Source of the DNA: Dehalococcoidia bacterium
GTDB lineage: Bacteria > Chloroflexota > Dehalococcoidia > UBA2979
Reading direction: 5' to 3'
NCBI GenBank assembly: GCA_029941115.1
Contig: JAPYRK010000001.1
Location: forward strand, 62,001-126,000
DNA: 64,000 nt
The notes beneath the pieces were generated by a model. It saw nothing but the letters and a program-made list of their open reading frames with translations, was not told where the DNA came from and searched no databases. Positions 41,889-50,825 of the stretch are shown here, one piece after another. Numbering within the stretch: the stretch's first letter is position 1; each line of letters opens with the position of its first letter. The translations under genes and the position numbers were made by a program.

Positions 41889-41927
41889 TTTTATCTCCTT
41901 TCACATACGAACGAATTACCACAACAA

Positions 41928-42803
41928 TTACAACTGATTCTCCCCAAGAACACTATCAAGGATGCCCGTAAGCTCCTCATCAGAATAAAAATAAATTGTA
42001 AGCGCACCGGCGCCTTTTGAATTACGACGCAACTTAACTTTTGTACCCAGTGCTTGTTGGGCGGCATCCTCAAGGCCAGCAATCTCAGGGTTTCTAGCCC
42101 CTGACTTCGTGATCAGCTTCCTCCCATTCTTAGCCATCAACCGCTCAAGATCTCTAACACTGAGTTGCTTAGATACAACTAATTCACATAGCCTTACTTG
42201 TTCCAACTCATCTTGAATCTGAAGCAAAGTTCGGGCGTGGCCGGAGGAAATGGATCCATCACGCAAATACCCCTGAGCTCCGACAGAAAGATCAAGAAGG
42301 CGTAGAACATTTGCAACCCCGCTTCTTGAACGACCCAGACGATCACCAATCTCCTGTTGGGTCAAACCAAATTTTTCCTGAAGCTGCCTAAATGCCTCAG
42401 CCTCCTCAAGTGCACTCAAGTCAGCGCGCTGCAGGTTTTCCACTAAAGCCAGCATCAAATGATTACTCTCATGCATCTCGCGCACCACACACGGAATGCT
42501 GTCCAAACCAGCCGCACGTGCTGCGCGCCATCGACGCTCGCCAGCAATGATGAGGAATTTGGACTTATCTAAATGCGACCTAGCGACCAAGATAGGTTGC
42601 AAAACGCCATGAGTCGCTATCGATTGCTTCAGAGTATCAAGCTCTCTTTCATCAAAATGCTTCCGTGGCTGTTCCGGATCTGGTGAGATACGCGAAACTT
42701 GAATCAGATTGCCCTTACTCTCTGTGATTGATGTATCTTTTTTTTGAGAAGCGCCTTGAAACAAAGCGTCTAATCCTCTTCCTAGACGGGGTGAACCACC
42801 CAT
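41928..42803 (-). CDS. parB: Chromosome partitioning protein ParB
   Basis: RLGRGLDALF; PDPEQPRKHFDERELDTLKQSIATHGVLQPILV; GERRWRAARAAG; HTH QEIGDRLGRSRSGVANVLRLL. Confidence 0.96.
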   Translation of the reverse strand: MGGSPRLGRGLDALFQGASQKKDTSITESKGNLIQVSRISPDPEQPRKHFDERELDTLKQSIATHGVLQPILVARSHLDKSKFLIIAGERRWRAARAAGLDSIPCVVREMHESNHLMLALVENLQRADLSALEEAEAFRQLQEKFGLTQQEIGDRLGRSRSGVANVLRLLDLSVGAQGYLRDGSISSGHARTLLQIQDELEQVRLCELVVSKQLSVRDLERLMAKNGRKLITKSGARNPEIAGLEDAAQQALGTKVKLRRNSKGAGALTIYFYSDEELTGILDSVLGENQL

Positions 42804-42823
42804 ATATACCATCCTTCTCTTCG

Positions 42824-44521
42824 TTACGGCTTTAAATCAAGCCTCTCGATTACTTCAAGTGCCAATGAGTTATAAGCAATTGCGCCAGCCGAACCAGGCG
42901 CATAGTCAGAAATTGTTTGCATATGACTTGGTGCCTCAGCAAGTCTCACAGATCTTGGAATTACAGATTCAAATGTTGCAGCAAACCGCGATCTCACCTC
43001 TCGTTCAACCTCGGCGGCAAGATTAGCTCGGCTATCAACCATTGTGAGTGCGATACCGAGAATTTGGAGCCCCGAATTCAAATTCTCCGTCACCAATTTA
43101 ATAGTCTCCTGAAGCGAACTCAATCCCTCAAGTGCGAAATATTCACACTGCAGAGGTATTAAAACGAAATTCGAGGCCACCAAAGCGTTTATAGTCAAAA
43201 GGCCCAATGCGGGCGGACAATCTATAATTATCACGTCAAAATTACTTTGCACCGACAAAAGTGCACTCTTTAAACGCGTCTCCCGAGCCATCGTACTCAC
43301 TAACTCGATTTCAGCTCCCGCCAATGCCGTAGAACTCCCTAGCAGCGATAATCCAGGTGACTGGGTAGCAGCTAATAGCGTAGCGATGCTCTCACCCTCA
43401 ATCAGTACCCGATAAAGAGCATCACTTGACTCGCTGGCCTCTCTGCCAATCAATGAAGATGTCGCATTAGCTTGCGGATCCGAGTCAACCAATAAAATCC
43501 GTAATCCCATTCCACCAAGTATTGCAGCGATCGACACGGCAGTCGTCGTCTTACCAACCCCGCCTTTCTGATTAGCAATTGCTATAATCACCGCGTGTTT
43601 TCGAAGATTGTCTTGCTCGATAACTTGGCTTTTGACCTCGGAGTCACGAAGTATTGACCGAACTTCCGGCCAACGCGGCATCGGTGCTGGACCCGACTTC
43701 TCCACAGCCATCGCTCCATAACCTACTGCCGTCTTCACTGCTGTAACCAGACTACTCCCTCTAGTTATAGCAAATGCGGCAGCAAACGAATCTCCAGCGC
43801 CGGTTGTGTCGATAGCCTTGGCTGGAATCGCATCAACAGTATAACTTGCGTCACGCAATCTAAGGTATGCCCCCTGATCTCCATTAGTGACAGCAACTAA
43901 GTCGCAGCTCGCAACCAATTCATCCATGTCCGACTGCGACCAACTCTCGGTTTCAATGCGAGACAGAAAAATAGTCACACCGGGCCGACATAATTGCTTG
44001 AGGGTATCTGTCGGTGACGTATTCATTCCAATACTTTGATCACCCTCTACAGTCCGCTGCAAACCCTGCGCAATAATCCACACTTTAGACTCTGGAAATC
44101 TCCGGTAAAAAGACTCTATATCTATATCGTCCGGTATAAGTGGCCCAAAAATAATATTTTTGGGAGTAGGCCACTCCTCTGGTAAATCTGACGCACAAAG
44201 TGCCCTTGTAGGCCGATTAACTAAACGCAACGAACGTTGGTCACTTGACCTCTCTTCAATACGAAAAGTAAGAGTATTCGGGTCCTCAACAATCTTGACC
44301 GTGTGACCTACCAATGCACTACGATCCATATCCAGGCACCCAATAGTTAGGATATTTGCCCGTACGCCTAGCGCGGCTACTGTCCGACCGGCATAGCTTG
44401 GAACGCCACCTGTAGTTGATTCGTGTGCTGAAAACATATCACGAGTAACCGGACCCACTATCAGGACAGGCTCTGCCGAATGCGACACCTCGGACATATT
44501 TAGACGATCTAATTCTTCCAC
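42824..44521 (-). CDS. PfkB-family carbohydrate kinase fused to chromosome partitioning ATPase ParA
   Basis: Single 565-aa ORF: N-half GGVPSYAGRTVAALG and DTTGAGDSFAAAFA (PfkB); C-half VIIAIANQKGGVGKTTTAVSIAAILG...DSDPQANATS...IIDCPPALGLLTINAL (ParA/Soj). ParA portion 42824..43591. Confidence 0.92.
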   Translation of the reverse strand: MEELDRLNMSEVSHSAEPVLIVGPVTRDMFSAHESTTGGVPSYAGRTVAALGVRANILTIGCLDMDRSALVGHTVKIVEDPNTLTFRIEERSSDQRSLRLVNRPTRALCASDLPEEWPTPKNIIFGPLIPDDIDIESFYRRFPESKVWIIAQGLQRTVEGDQSIGMNTSPTDTLKQLCRPGVTIFLSRIETESWSQSDMDELVASCDLVAVTNGDQGAYLRLRDASYTVDAIPAKAIDTTGAGDSFAAAFAITRGSSLVTAVKTAVGYGAMAVEKSGPAPMPRWPEVRSILRDSEVKSQVIEQDNLRKHAVIIAIANQKGGVGKTTTAVSIAAILGGMGLRILLVDSDPQANATSSLIGREASESSDALYRVLIEGESIATLLAATQSPGLSLLGSSTALAGAEIELVSTMARETRLKSALLSVQSNFDVIIIDCPPALGLLTINALVASNFVLIPLQCEYFALEGLSSLQETIKLVTENLNSGLQILGIALTMVDSRANLAAEVEREVRSRFAATFESVIPRSVRLAEAPSHMQTISDYAPGSAGAIAYNSLALEVIERLDLKP

Positions 44522-44605
44522 CGCACTGCCAAATCATCAAGGCTCTTATAGATGAGTCACAATAATAAACAATATTCACACAAAATAGTAAATTAAACCT
44601 CAGTA

Positions 44606-45631
44606 CTACTCCTCGCCGTCAATGAACCCTTCTTCAGATTCCTCATCTGGCTCGTCTTCACTCTCAGCTGGTAGTACTTCAATTCTTCTGTCCCTGCCTC
44701 GTCCTATAGACTGGGTGACTATGTCTGTACGGTCTTGCAAAGTTAAGTGAATTATTCTTCGGTCACCGGCTGACATTGGCTTTAACTCAATAATGTCACC
44801 GCTTTCACTAACATCATTCGCCACCTCATCCGCCAGCTCACGCAACCTATCATGATGCCTTCGACGGTACCCCTCTATATCTACAGAGAAAATAGGCGAT
44901 CCTTGTTTTCCTTTACCCACTATGGTATTTAGTAGGTATTGAAGCGAACTCAAAGTATCGCCACGTTTACCAATCAAAACACCTATATTATCTGCCGACT
45001 CCTCATCGGTCGCGTCAATCTCAAGAGTGACGTCACGACGCCCTCGATCAGTATCTGAATCCTCAGCCTCACTCATGGTTATTTCTGTCCCAGTAAACCC
45101 AAGAAGAGTCAGTACATCTCTAAGAGTACTACCGGCCTCATCCACCTCGTCGTCATACTCTCCAGAAGGCTGCGAAGGTAGATGCTGCGGCGACCCGGGA
45201 ATCGGAATCTCATCGTCGTGAGAAACTCCTACTATTTCAGGTCTCTCAGCTGAGGAAGTATCTTCTTCCACCGAACTCGGCTCAATTTGGTCACTGGATC
45301 CGCCAATAATCTCATCACCCTGACTGTCGGACTGCTTCCTGGCTCGACTCGCTCCGGTCTTATCATTATCTCGATTGGCTCTCTTAGGGTCACCAGATCG
45401 TGGCCCGCGTTTACCTCTCTCTTTTCTAGGTCGGTTTGCCCTCGCCGTAATAACGACGACTGCGTCCTGTCCACCAATTCCTAAAAAACCCTCCTTAGCG
45501 TCTTTTTCTACGTCTACGTCGGCCTGATCCCGACTGATCCCGAGATCCGCCAGGCCCTGTTCTATCGCGTCCTCGACGCTTTTTGCGCTTACCGTCACCT
45601 GCCGGCTGTCCTGATCCTTCTGATTCGTCAC
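44606..45631 (-). CDS. jag: Jag/KhpB RNA-binding protein (Jag-N, KH, R3H)
   Basis: Jag-N VSAKSVEDAIEQGLADLGISRDQADVDVEKDAKEGFLGIGG; KH IGVLIGKRGDTLSSLQYLLN; R3H YRRRHHDRLRELADEVA; GTG start at 45631 behind aaaaggag. Confidence 0.93.
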   Translation of the reverse strand: MTNQKDQDSRQVTVSAKSVEDAIEQGLADLGISRDQADVDVEKDAKEGFLGIGGQDAVVVITARANRPRKERGKRGPRSGDPKRANRDNDKTGASRARKQSDSQGDEIIGGSSDQIEPSSVEEDTSSAERPEIVGVSHDDEIPIPGSPQHLPSQPSGEYDDEVDEAGSTLRDVLTLLGFTGTEITMSEAEDSDTDRGRRDVTLEIDATDEESADNIGVLIGKRGDTLSSLQYLLNTIVGKGKQGSPIFSVDIEGYRRRHHDRLRELADEVANDVSESGDIIELKPMSAGDRRIIHLTLQDRTDIVTQSIGRGRDRRIEVLPAESEDEPDEESEEGFIDGEE

Positions 45632-46490
45632 TAGTGCTCTCCTTTTCTGAGCTCGCCTCTTCATTATCTTGAGAAACTATTCTTTCTTTACCAATTGATT
45701 CTGCGCTAGGTGGAATAAAATCTTTCATTCCAATCTGTCGCCGAATTAAATCCGGAATCAATGAGCCCCAGCGGAAATCGCCCGGGCCAACAAAAATCCA
45801 TTGCAACACTATTCCTATCAGGGTGCTACTTCCCCAATACAACCCCAATCCCGCCGGTGTCGCAAGAACAAACCAAGTAAACATCAACGGAAACATCCAC
45901 TGCATCATCGTATTCATCTGCTGTTGGTTATCGCTACGACTCGCCAAATTCCTATTAGAAGAAATTCGCTGTTGCAACCACATAGAACAAAAAACCAATG
46001 CAGCTAGGGCAAAATCACCATTTTCACCAAGATCAAGCCATAAAAAGTCCCTCGACAATGGAATACTATTCTGCAACCAGCCAACATTATACAAACGGTC
46101 TGACAATGCAACCACAGACTCGGGCGTGCTACCGAGAGTAATTCTGATAACCTGATAAAGTGCAATAAAAATAGGAAACTGTATGAGTTGAGGGCCCAAA
46201 CACCCCAAAGGATTAACTCCCGCCTCACGGTAAAGCTTCATCGTCTCTTCCTGACGGCGTTTAGGATCTGAGTACTTTTTCTGAATCTCCTGCATCCGTG
46301 GTTGAATTTCCTGGAGCTTCTTCATAGAATTCAGCATTCTCACCGTCAAGGGGAATAAAAGGGCGCGCGACAAAAATGTAAAGAGTAGGAGTGCCAGCCC
46401 GTAATCACCAAATGCAATATTTGTGAGTCCCACCATCACATTTACTAGAGGGGTCTCTAAGAATGTTCGCCAGATTGCTCCTATAGGCAC
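45495..46490 (-). CDS. yidC: Membrane protein insertase YidC/Oxa1
   Basis: GLALLLFTFLSRALLFPLTVRMLNSMKKLQEIQPRMQEIQKKY...GVNPLGCLGPQLIQFPIFIALYQVI; basic C-tail KRKKRRGRDR...GRRRRRKRR. Confidence 0.95.
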   Translation of the reverse strand: MPIGAIWRTFLETPLVNVMVGLTNIAFGDYGLALLLFTFLSRALLFPLTVRMLNSMKKLQEIQPRMQEIQKKYSDPKRRQEETMKLYREAGVNPLGCLGPQLIQFPIFIALYQVIRITLGSTPESVVALSDRLYNVGWLQNSIPLSRDFLWLDLGENGDFALAALVFCSMWLQQRISSNRNLASRSDNQQQMNTMMQWMFPLMFTWFVLATPAGLGLYWGSSTLIGIVLQWIFVGPGDFRWGSLIPDLIRRQIGMKDFIPPSAESIGKERIVSQDNEEASSEKESTSDESEGSGQPAGDGKRKKRRGRDRTGPGGSRDQSGSGRRRRRKRR

Positions 46491-46511
46491 AATAAACTCC
46501 TGATTCCAATC

Positions 46512-47711
46512 CTACTCATCAGTTTCACCTTGACGTGTCGAAAAAAGAAGTCGAGCAGAGCCACTCTGGGCGTCTATTTCTAATAATTGGTTATCTTTTG
46601 TAAGTATAATGAGCTTGTCTTCGATCAAAATAGGATTTGCGTCGATATCCCGACCAGTACTAGATTTCCAAAGCTTGTTTCCGGTATCAAGCTCCAACGC
46701 GAAAACAAGTCCCTTCCTGTCAACAAGTAGTAAAGCATCACGGTAAATCACTGGCCTGGCACGAAAATTCGACTGAAGATAGCTACGGAACCATAAAACA
46801 CTGCCTGAATTAACATCAACCGAATAGATAGCTCCGCGGGTAGTAACTGCGTATAAGTTTGATCCATCAATCACCGGTTGGCCGACAATCCAACCATCTG
46901 TCGCAACCCTCCAGTCAATTTTGGGACCACCCAGATCAACTTTCAATAACTCCGACCCAAACGTGCCTATATAACTTGCCTGATTTATAAACAAGCCGTC
47001 CCCTGGCACACCACCGTCTAAATTTAGCTGAGATACTATTTCACCAGCAAACAAGTCCAGAAAAATCATCTGTCCTTTACCTATATCAGTTAAAACAAGT
47101 GTATTTTGAAACACATGAAGACGTGACCAAATTCGATCAGTACCAGTAGACCATCTCTGAAGTACTTCCCCCGAATTAGCTACTAACTTGAAAATTAACC
47201 CTTGATCAGTTGCTATATAAAGATAACCATCGACGAGGACGGGAGTTGAAATAACCTTTTCTCCCAACTCGGTAGCCCAAACCTCAGTCGGAATCTCAGT
47301 TACACCGTTCAAAAGAGATAATTTTCTCACAATTCCAGAATTTGATACGATATATATGTCATCTTGCCCAACAATTAATGGTGTCGAATAAAGCGGATCG
47401 CTGGAAAACTCGTTACTAGACCCTCCACCAAACAAGCCACTCAAAAAGCCGCCACCTTCGTCATCGATATCTTCAAGTTGTACTTCTGGAAAAGACCAAA
47501 GCAACATAGGATTCGACTGCTCTGATATATCAAGACCGGAAATACGGCCTCGATCCACCTGGGCTAGCAGAATTGAGTCTGTTAACTCTAGCGGAGGGGA
47601 CCAGCCCTCAGGACCAGCAAGTCGTGCGCCACAGGCAGACCCTAAAACTAGAATAAGCATCACACCGATAACTGCATAAATCGCAGAAATAGATTGTTTC
47701 ACGTGAAACAT
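46512..47711 (-). CDS. PQQ/BamB-like beta-propeller lipoprotein
   Basis: MFHVKQSISAIYAVIGVMLILVLGSAC lipobox; repeats such as LYAVTTRGAIYSVDVNSGSVLWF. Confidence 0.85.
   Translation of the reverse strand: MFHVKQSISAIYAVIGVMLILVLGSACGARLAGPEGWSPPLELTDSILLAQVDRGRISGLDISEQSNPMLLWSFPEVQLEDIDDEGGGFLSGLFGGGSSNEFSSDPLYSTPLIVGQDDIYIVSNSGIVRKLSLLNGVTEIPTEVWATELGEKVISTPVLVDGYLYIATDQGLIFKLVANSGEVLQRWSTGTDRIWSRLHVFQNTLVLTDIGKGQMIFLDLFAGEIVSQLNLDGGVPGDGLFINQASYIGTFGSELLKVDLGGPKIDWRVATDGWIVGQPVIDGSNLYAVTTRGAIYSVDVNSGSVLWFRSYLQSNFRARPVIYRDALLLVDRKGLVFALELDTGNKLWKSSTGRDIDANPILIEDKLIILTKDNQLLEIDAQSGSARLLFSTRQGETDE
47695..47710. promoter_or_regulatory. parS: parS centromere site
   Basis: Exact 16-bp palindrome TGTTTCACGTGAAACA matching the widely conserved chromosomal parS. 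Confidence 0.95.
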
Positions 47712-47770
47712 CTTACCCACAGTCACGTACTCCAAATCATAAATGCTAATGCGCCTATCCATTTGAACAT

Positions 47771-48043
47771 TTACATAACCGGATCATATCCGCTATCCCC
47801 GCCAGGGCGACACCTAAATAATCGTCCCACAATCTTTACCAACGCCCGAATCGGTCCATATTTCTCCAGCGCCTTTATTGCATACTCAGAGCATGTCGGT
47901 TCGAATCGACATGCCGGGCTCAGTTGTGGAGACAGGTAACTCTGGTATAAACGTACAAGCGACAAAAGTGCCTTACTGCCCAAATTGCTAATTACGGTCA
48001 TTAACTCAACCCGCTCACTAAATCTAGGAATAAGGACTTTCAT
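47771..48043 (-). CDS. yidD: Membrane protein insertion efficiency factor YidD
   Basis: LYQSYLSPQLSPACRFEPTCSEYAIKALEKYGPIRALVKIVGRLFRCRPGGDSGYDPV. Confidence 0.96.
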   Translation of the reverse strand: MKVLIPRFSERVELMTVISNLGSKALLSLVRLYQSYLSPQLSPACRFEPTCSEYAIKALEKYGPIRALVKIVGRLFRCRPGGDSGYDPVM

Positions 48044-48163
48044 ACCTGCTGTTCAGCTCAAACGCCTGCGTCTTACTTAGATTAATACAGTTTCGGTGAT
48101 GACAGACGACAGACTACCTAGACATAAAAGACTAATGCTTTAGGCTACTACGCGCGACAGTAA

Positions 48164-48520
48164 CTAGTACCTGACACCCAGATTAAGCCTTGAAAAACAA
48201 TACTTCATCTCTTGACTCAGATCGACAAAAGTCGCCAACCTTGCTTCTGGTCGAGCAATTATGACCACCAAGCAATCCGTCCGTAGACAATAACCGCGGA
48301 TAATACTCTTAATTCGTCTACGAACGAGGTTACGTTGAACCGCATTACCAACTTTTTTACTGACGGTAATCCCAACTCGACCCCTTAGTGACTCGACCTC
48401 GTCCACTAATGCAAGAACAGTGATCAACTTACCCCGCGACCGATCGCCTTGATGCATCACCAAATCAAAGTCCGCACGTCTTTGCATGGTTTCTAATTTT
48501 GTCTTATATTTGGTCATCAC
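48164..48520 (-). CDS. rnpA: Ribonuclease P protein component
   Basis: RRADFDLVMHQGDRSRGKLITVLAL...RVGITVSKKVGNAVQRNLVRRRIKSIIR. Confidence 0.93.
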   Translation of the reverse strand: MMTKYKTKLETMQRRADFDLVMHQGDRSRGKLITVLALVDEVESLRGRVGITVSKKVGNAVQRNLVRRRIKSIIRGYCLRTDCLVVIIARPEARLATFVDLSQEMKYCFSRLNLGVRY

Positions 48521-48573
48521 AAATCAGCTTCATTATGCTTTCGACATAACAGATTTTCTACCGAATATCGACT

Positions 48574-48708
48574 CTAAACTGACAGTCGAACCCTACCGCG
48601 TGCTCGCCTGCGGCGAATAACTGCCCGCCCACCTTTAGTGGACATCCTACTTCTGAATCCTAGCTTACGCTTACGCGGAAGGCGTTTAGGTTGCCAAGTC
48701 CTCTTCAC
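48574..48708 (-). CDS. rpmH: 50S ribosomal protein L34
   Basis: Not in the ORF track (44 aa); hand translation [47 protein letters not shown] start. Confidence 0.97.
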   Translation of the reverse strand: MKRTWQPKRLPRKRKLGFRSRMSTKGGRAVIRRRRARGRVRLSV

Positions 48709-48875
48709 AATTATTCACCTTCCTACAACACCAATGCCCTAAACTGATTTAAAGCAGGCAGACTAAAGATTCTAATCTGCCCTTTTGTCTAAAGCAAACC
48801 TGCCACCAAATTTACGGGCCGATATGGAGCAAGAACACACGGCGAGACTCGTGTATCCTAACTTGTGTTTATAGC

Positions 48876-48950
48876 GCCACTGTAGCTCAGCGGTAGAGCA
48901 ACGGTTTTGTAAACCGTCGGTCGAGGGTTCGATTCCCTCCGGTGGCTCCA
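48876..48950 (+). tRNA. tRNA-Thr (anticodon UGU), CCA encoded
   Basis: Acceptor GCCACTG/CGGTGGC; anticodon stem ACGGT-TTTGTAA-ACCGT; T-arm GAGGGTTCGATTCCCTC. Confidence 0.96.
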
Positions 48951-49008
48951 TAATCAAAAGATTCGCTTGGGGATGCATGCCACAGACATCACATTAGCGA
49001 TCCTCAAG

Positions 49009-49083
49009 GCCACTGTAGCTCAGGGGTAGAGCAACGGTTTCGTAAATCGTAGGTCGAGGGTTCGATTCCCTCCGGTGGCTCCA
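49009..49083 (+). tRNA. tRNA-Thr (anticodon CGU), CCA encoded
   Basis: Near-identical to the 48876 gene; anticodon loop TTCGTAA gives CGU. Confidence 0.95.
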
Positions 49084-49121
49084 TGATTCAAGTGGTTTCA
49101 CATGACTAGGAGGTATTGTCA

Positions 49122-49727
49122 GTGAGAAAATTATCAAAAATGCTTAATCAGGTAAGTGACCGCCCAGGCACCCTTGGCTTCACAAGCCGCAAAGATGTAG
49201 AAAAGTCAGCAGTTGCAACCTTTCTCTCGATCGAAAATAAAACGGACCTCAAATCCATTAAGGCGACGGATGTGTCAGCAATCCTCGTGACTGACGAGTC
49301 AATACTCGAATCATTCGACCCGCCAGAGGCGCTACTTATTGGGCTTGACTTGCGTAAGCACAATGAAATCCCAAATAATAGACAGTTTGAGAAAATCGAC
49401 TTCGCGCTCGTAAACTTAAGCAGTACTTGGATGGCGCTTGACATTGAAGACTGCGGGCTAGTTCTTGAACTCGAACTGGACGAAGACACTAAAAATATCA
49501 CTGAACTCATTCAATTACTGCAAGGTAAACAAGCTCTTCCACTAGACGCGATTTTATTAACTGGTAGCCTCTCCGAGGCCCTAAGTATCATAAAAAATCA
49601 GCTAAATATCCAAAGGCTTAACGAATCAGTTGGACTGCCGCTGATTATTGCCGAGAACTTGTCAAACTCCGACCCTGACTGGCTTCGAGCCTTGGGTATC
49701 AAGGGTTTAATAACCTCTACACACTAG
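49122..49727 (+). CDS. Hypothetical protein
   Basis: 203-aa ORF; GTG at 49122 behind aggagg, 8-nt spacer; no family recognised. Confidence 0.7.
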   Translation: MRKLSKMLNQVSDRPGTLGFTSRKDVEKSAVATFLSIENKTDLKSIKATDVSAILVTDESILESFDPPEALLIGLDLRKHNEIPNNRQFEKIDFALVNLSSTWMALDIEDCGLVLELELDEDTKNITELIQLLQGKQALPLDAILLTGSLSEALSIIKNQLNIQRLNESVGLPLIIAENLSNSDPDWLRALGIKGLITSTH

Positions 49728-49742
49728 CCACAAAACTAATGA

Positions 49743-50012
49743 CTAGTGACCATCGTCTGAGTAATCAGAATCAGATTGCTGAAACTTCCAGCTAAGACCT
49801 CGGTTCACGCGGTATAGGTAGCCGACACCCGCAAGCCCGAGCAAAATCAAAGCTCCACCAAGCCCGTAGAAGAAGATTCGCGCTGCAGTATCGGAAAGTA
49901 TCAAGCCCTGGTTGGTGGCAGCCGCTTCTAAGCCTCCGGTCGCGTGCACTAGGCTAGCATCACAGAAAACCCCCAAAGCCAATATCGTCACAACCAACAA
50001 ATAGCGTCTCAT
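49743..50012 (-). CDS. Small signal-peptide/single-TM protein
   Basis: MRRYLLVVTILALGVFCDASLVHA signal peptide, second TM FFYGLGGALILLGLAGVGYLY. Confidence 0.65.
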   Translation of the reverse strand: MRRYLLVVTILALGVFCDASLVHATGGLEAAATNQGLILSDTAARIFFYGLGGALILLGLAGVGYLYRVNRGLSWKFQQSDSDYSDDGH

Positions 50013-50078
50013 ACATTCTCACCTATCTACCAATAACATAACTTAATAATTCCTGAAGTTATTCTAATAAGAAACTTG

Positions 50079-50825
50079 CTAAAAATCCCGTCGTAAAAAA
50101 AAGCGATACGCGCCGACCGTGGCAACCAAACTCACCAGAGAGAGTAGTATCAGGGGTAGGCTAAGGTTAGCTACACCTCGGACAATATCCCCATAACTTT
50201 GAAAAATAGCTTCCGGCACTACGCTAATCGACCCTGCCAACTCCATTAATGGAAAGGCAATGCAGAGCATTAGGAAAAAAATCGATGGAATTTTTATTGT
50301 TCCCAATCCACTCGCGCTTAGACAACTTAGTATGGATCCCCCGAAGCCTAGAATAGCCAACACAATAATGTAAGCACGCAACAATCCAGTTAACTCAATG
50401 TCATTCGCCTCCGGGGCTGAAAATTCCTTCGAGAAATATGCAACAGCACCTAGCAAGATCAAACTCTCTGCGAGAAAATAAACGTATATACCGACAATTT
50501 TGCCTACAAAATACTCCAATCGAGAAATTCCCCGAACCAAAATTAAGTCCGTCATGAATCGATCGCGAGACCTAAAGCTAAGGGAAAACAAAATAACCAA
50601 TCTAATCCCAGAAAGAGGGATCAACGCTAAAATAACAAACCACGTAATCGGCTCTGACGTCATCCAGTCGTCAATAGCTCCGATCGCAACGAAGAAAACA
50701 GACAGAATTATCTGAGCTAGCAAGATTGTCAAAAGCACTGGTTTAACACTGATTTCGCGCATCTCGCTGAGACCAACAGTAAAATATGGCCTAATTAAAT
50801 TCTGCATACCTACACCTAGGTTCAA
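50079..50825 (-). CDS. ABC-2-type membrane permease
   Basis: About six hydrophobic segments; RSRDRFMTDLILVRGISRLEYFVGKIVGIYVYFLAESLIL as in ABC-2 permeases; 4-nt overlap with ATPase gene. Confidence 0.7.
   Translation of the reverse strand: MNLGVGMQNLIRPYFTVGLSEMREISVKPVLLTILLAQIILSVFFVAIGAIDDWMTSEPITWFVILALIPLSGIRLVILFSLSFRSRDRFMTDLILVRGISRLEYFVGKIVGIYVYFLAESLILLGAVAYFSKEFSAPEANDIELTGLLRAYIIVLAILGFGGSILSCLSASGLGTIKIPSIFFLMLCIAFPLMELAGSISVVPEAIFQSYGDIVRGVANLSLPLILLSLVSLVATVGAYRFFLRRDF

Noticed and set aside
48711-48719. TTATTCACC near rpmH as a DnaA box/oriC
   Set aside because: Single imperfect box, no cluster and no dnaA gene in the window; the neighbourhood is origin-type but oriC is not demonstrated here.
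48755-48792. Imperfect hairpin ggcaga...tctgccctttt upstream of rpmH
   Set aside because: Wrong strand and no plus-strand gene upstream to terminate; short stem, so left as chance or weak structure.
49092-49107. ggtttcacatgac as a second parS
   Set aside because: Only half of the palindrome matches.
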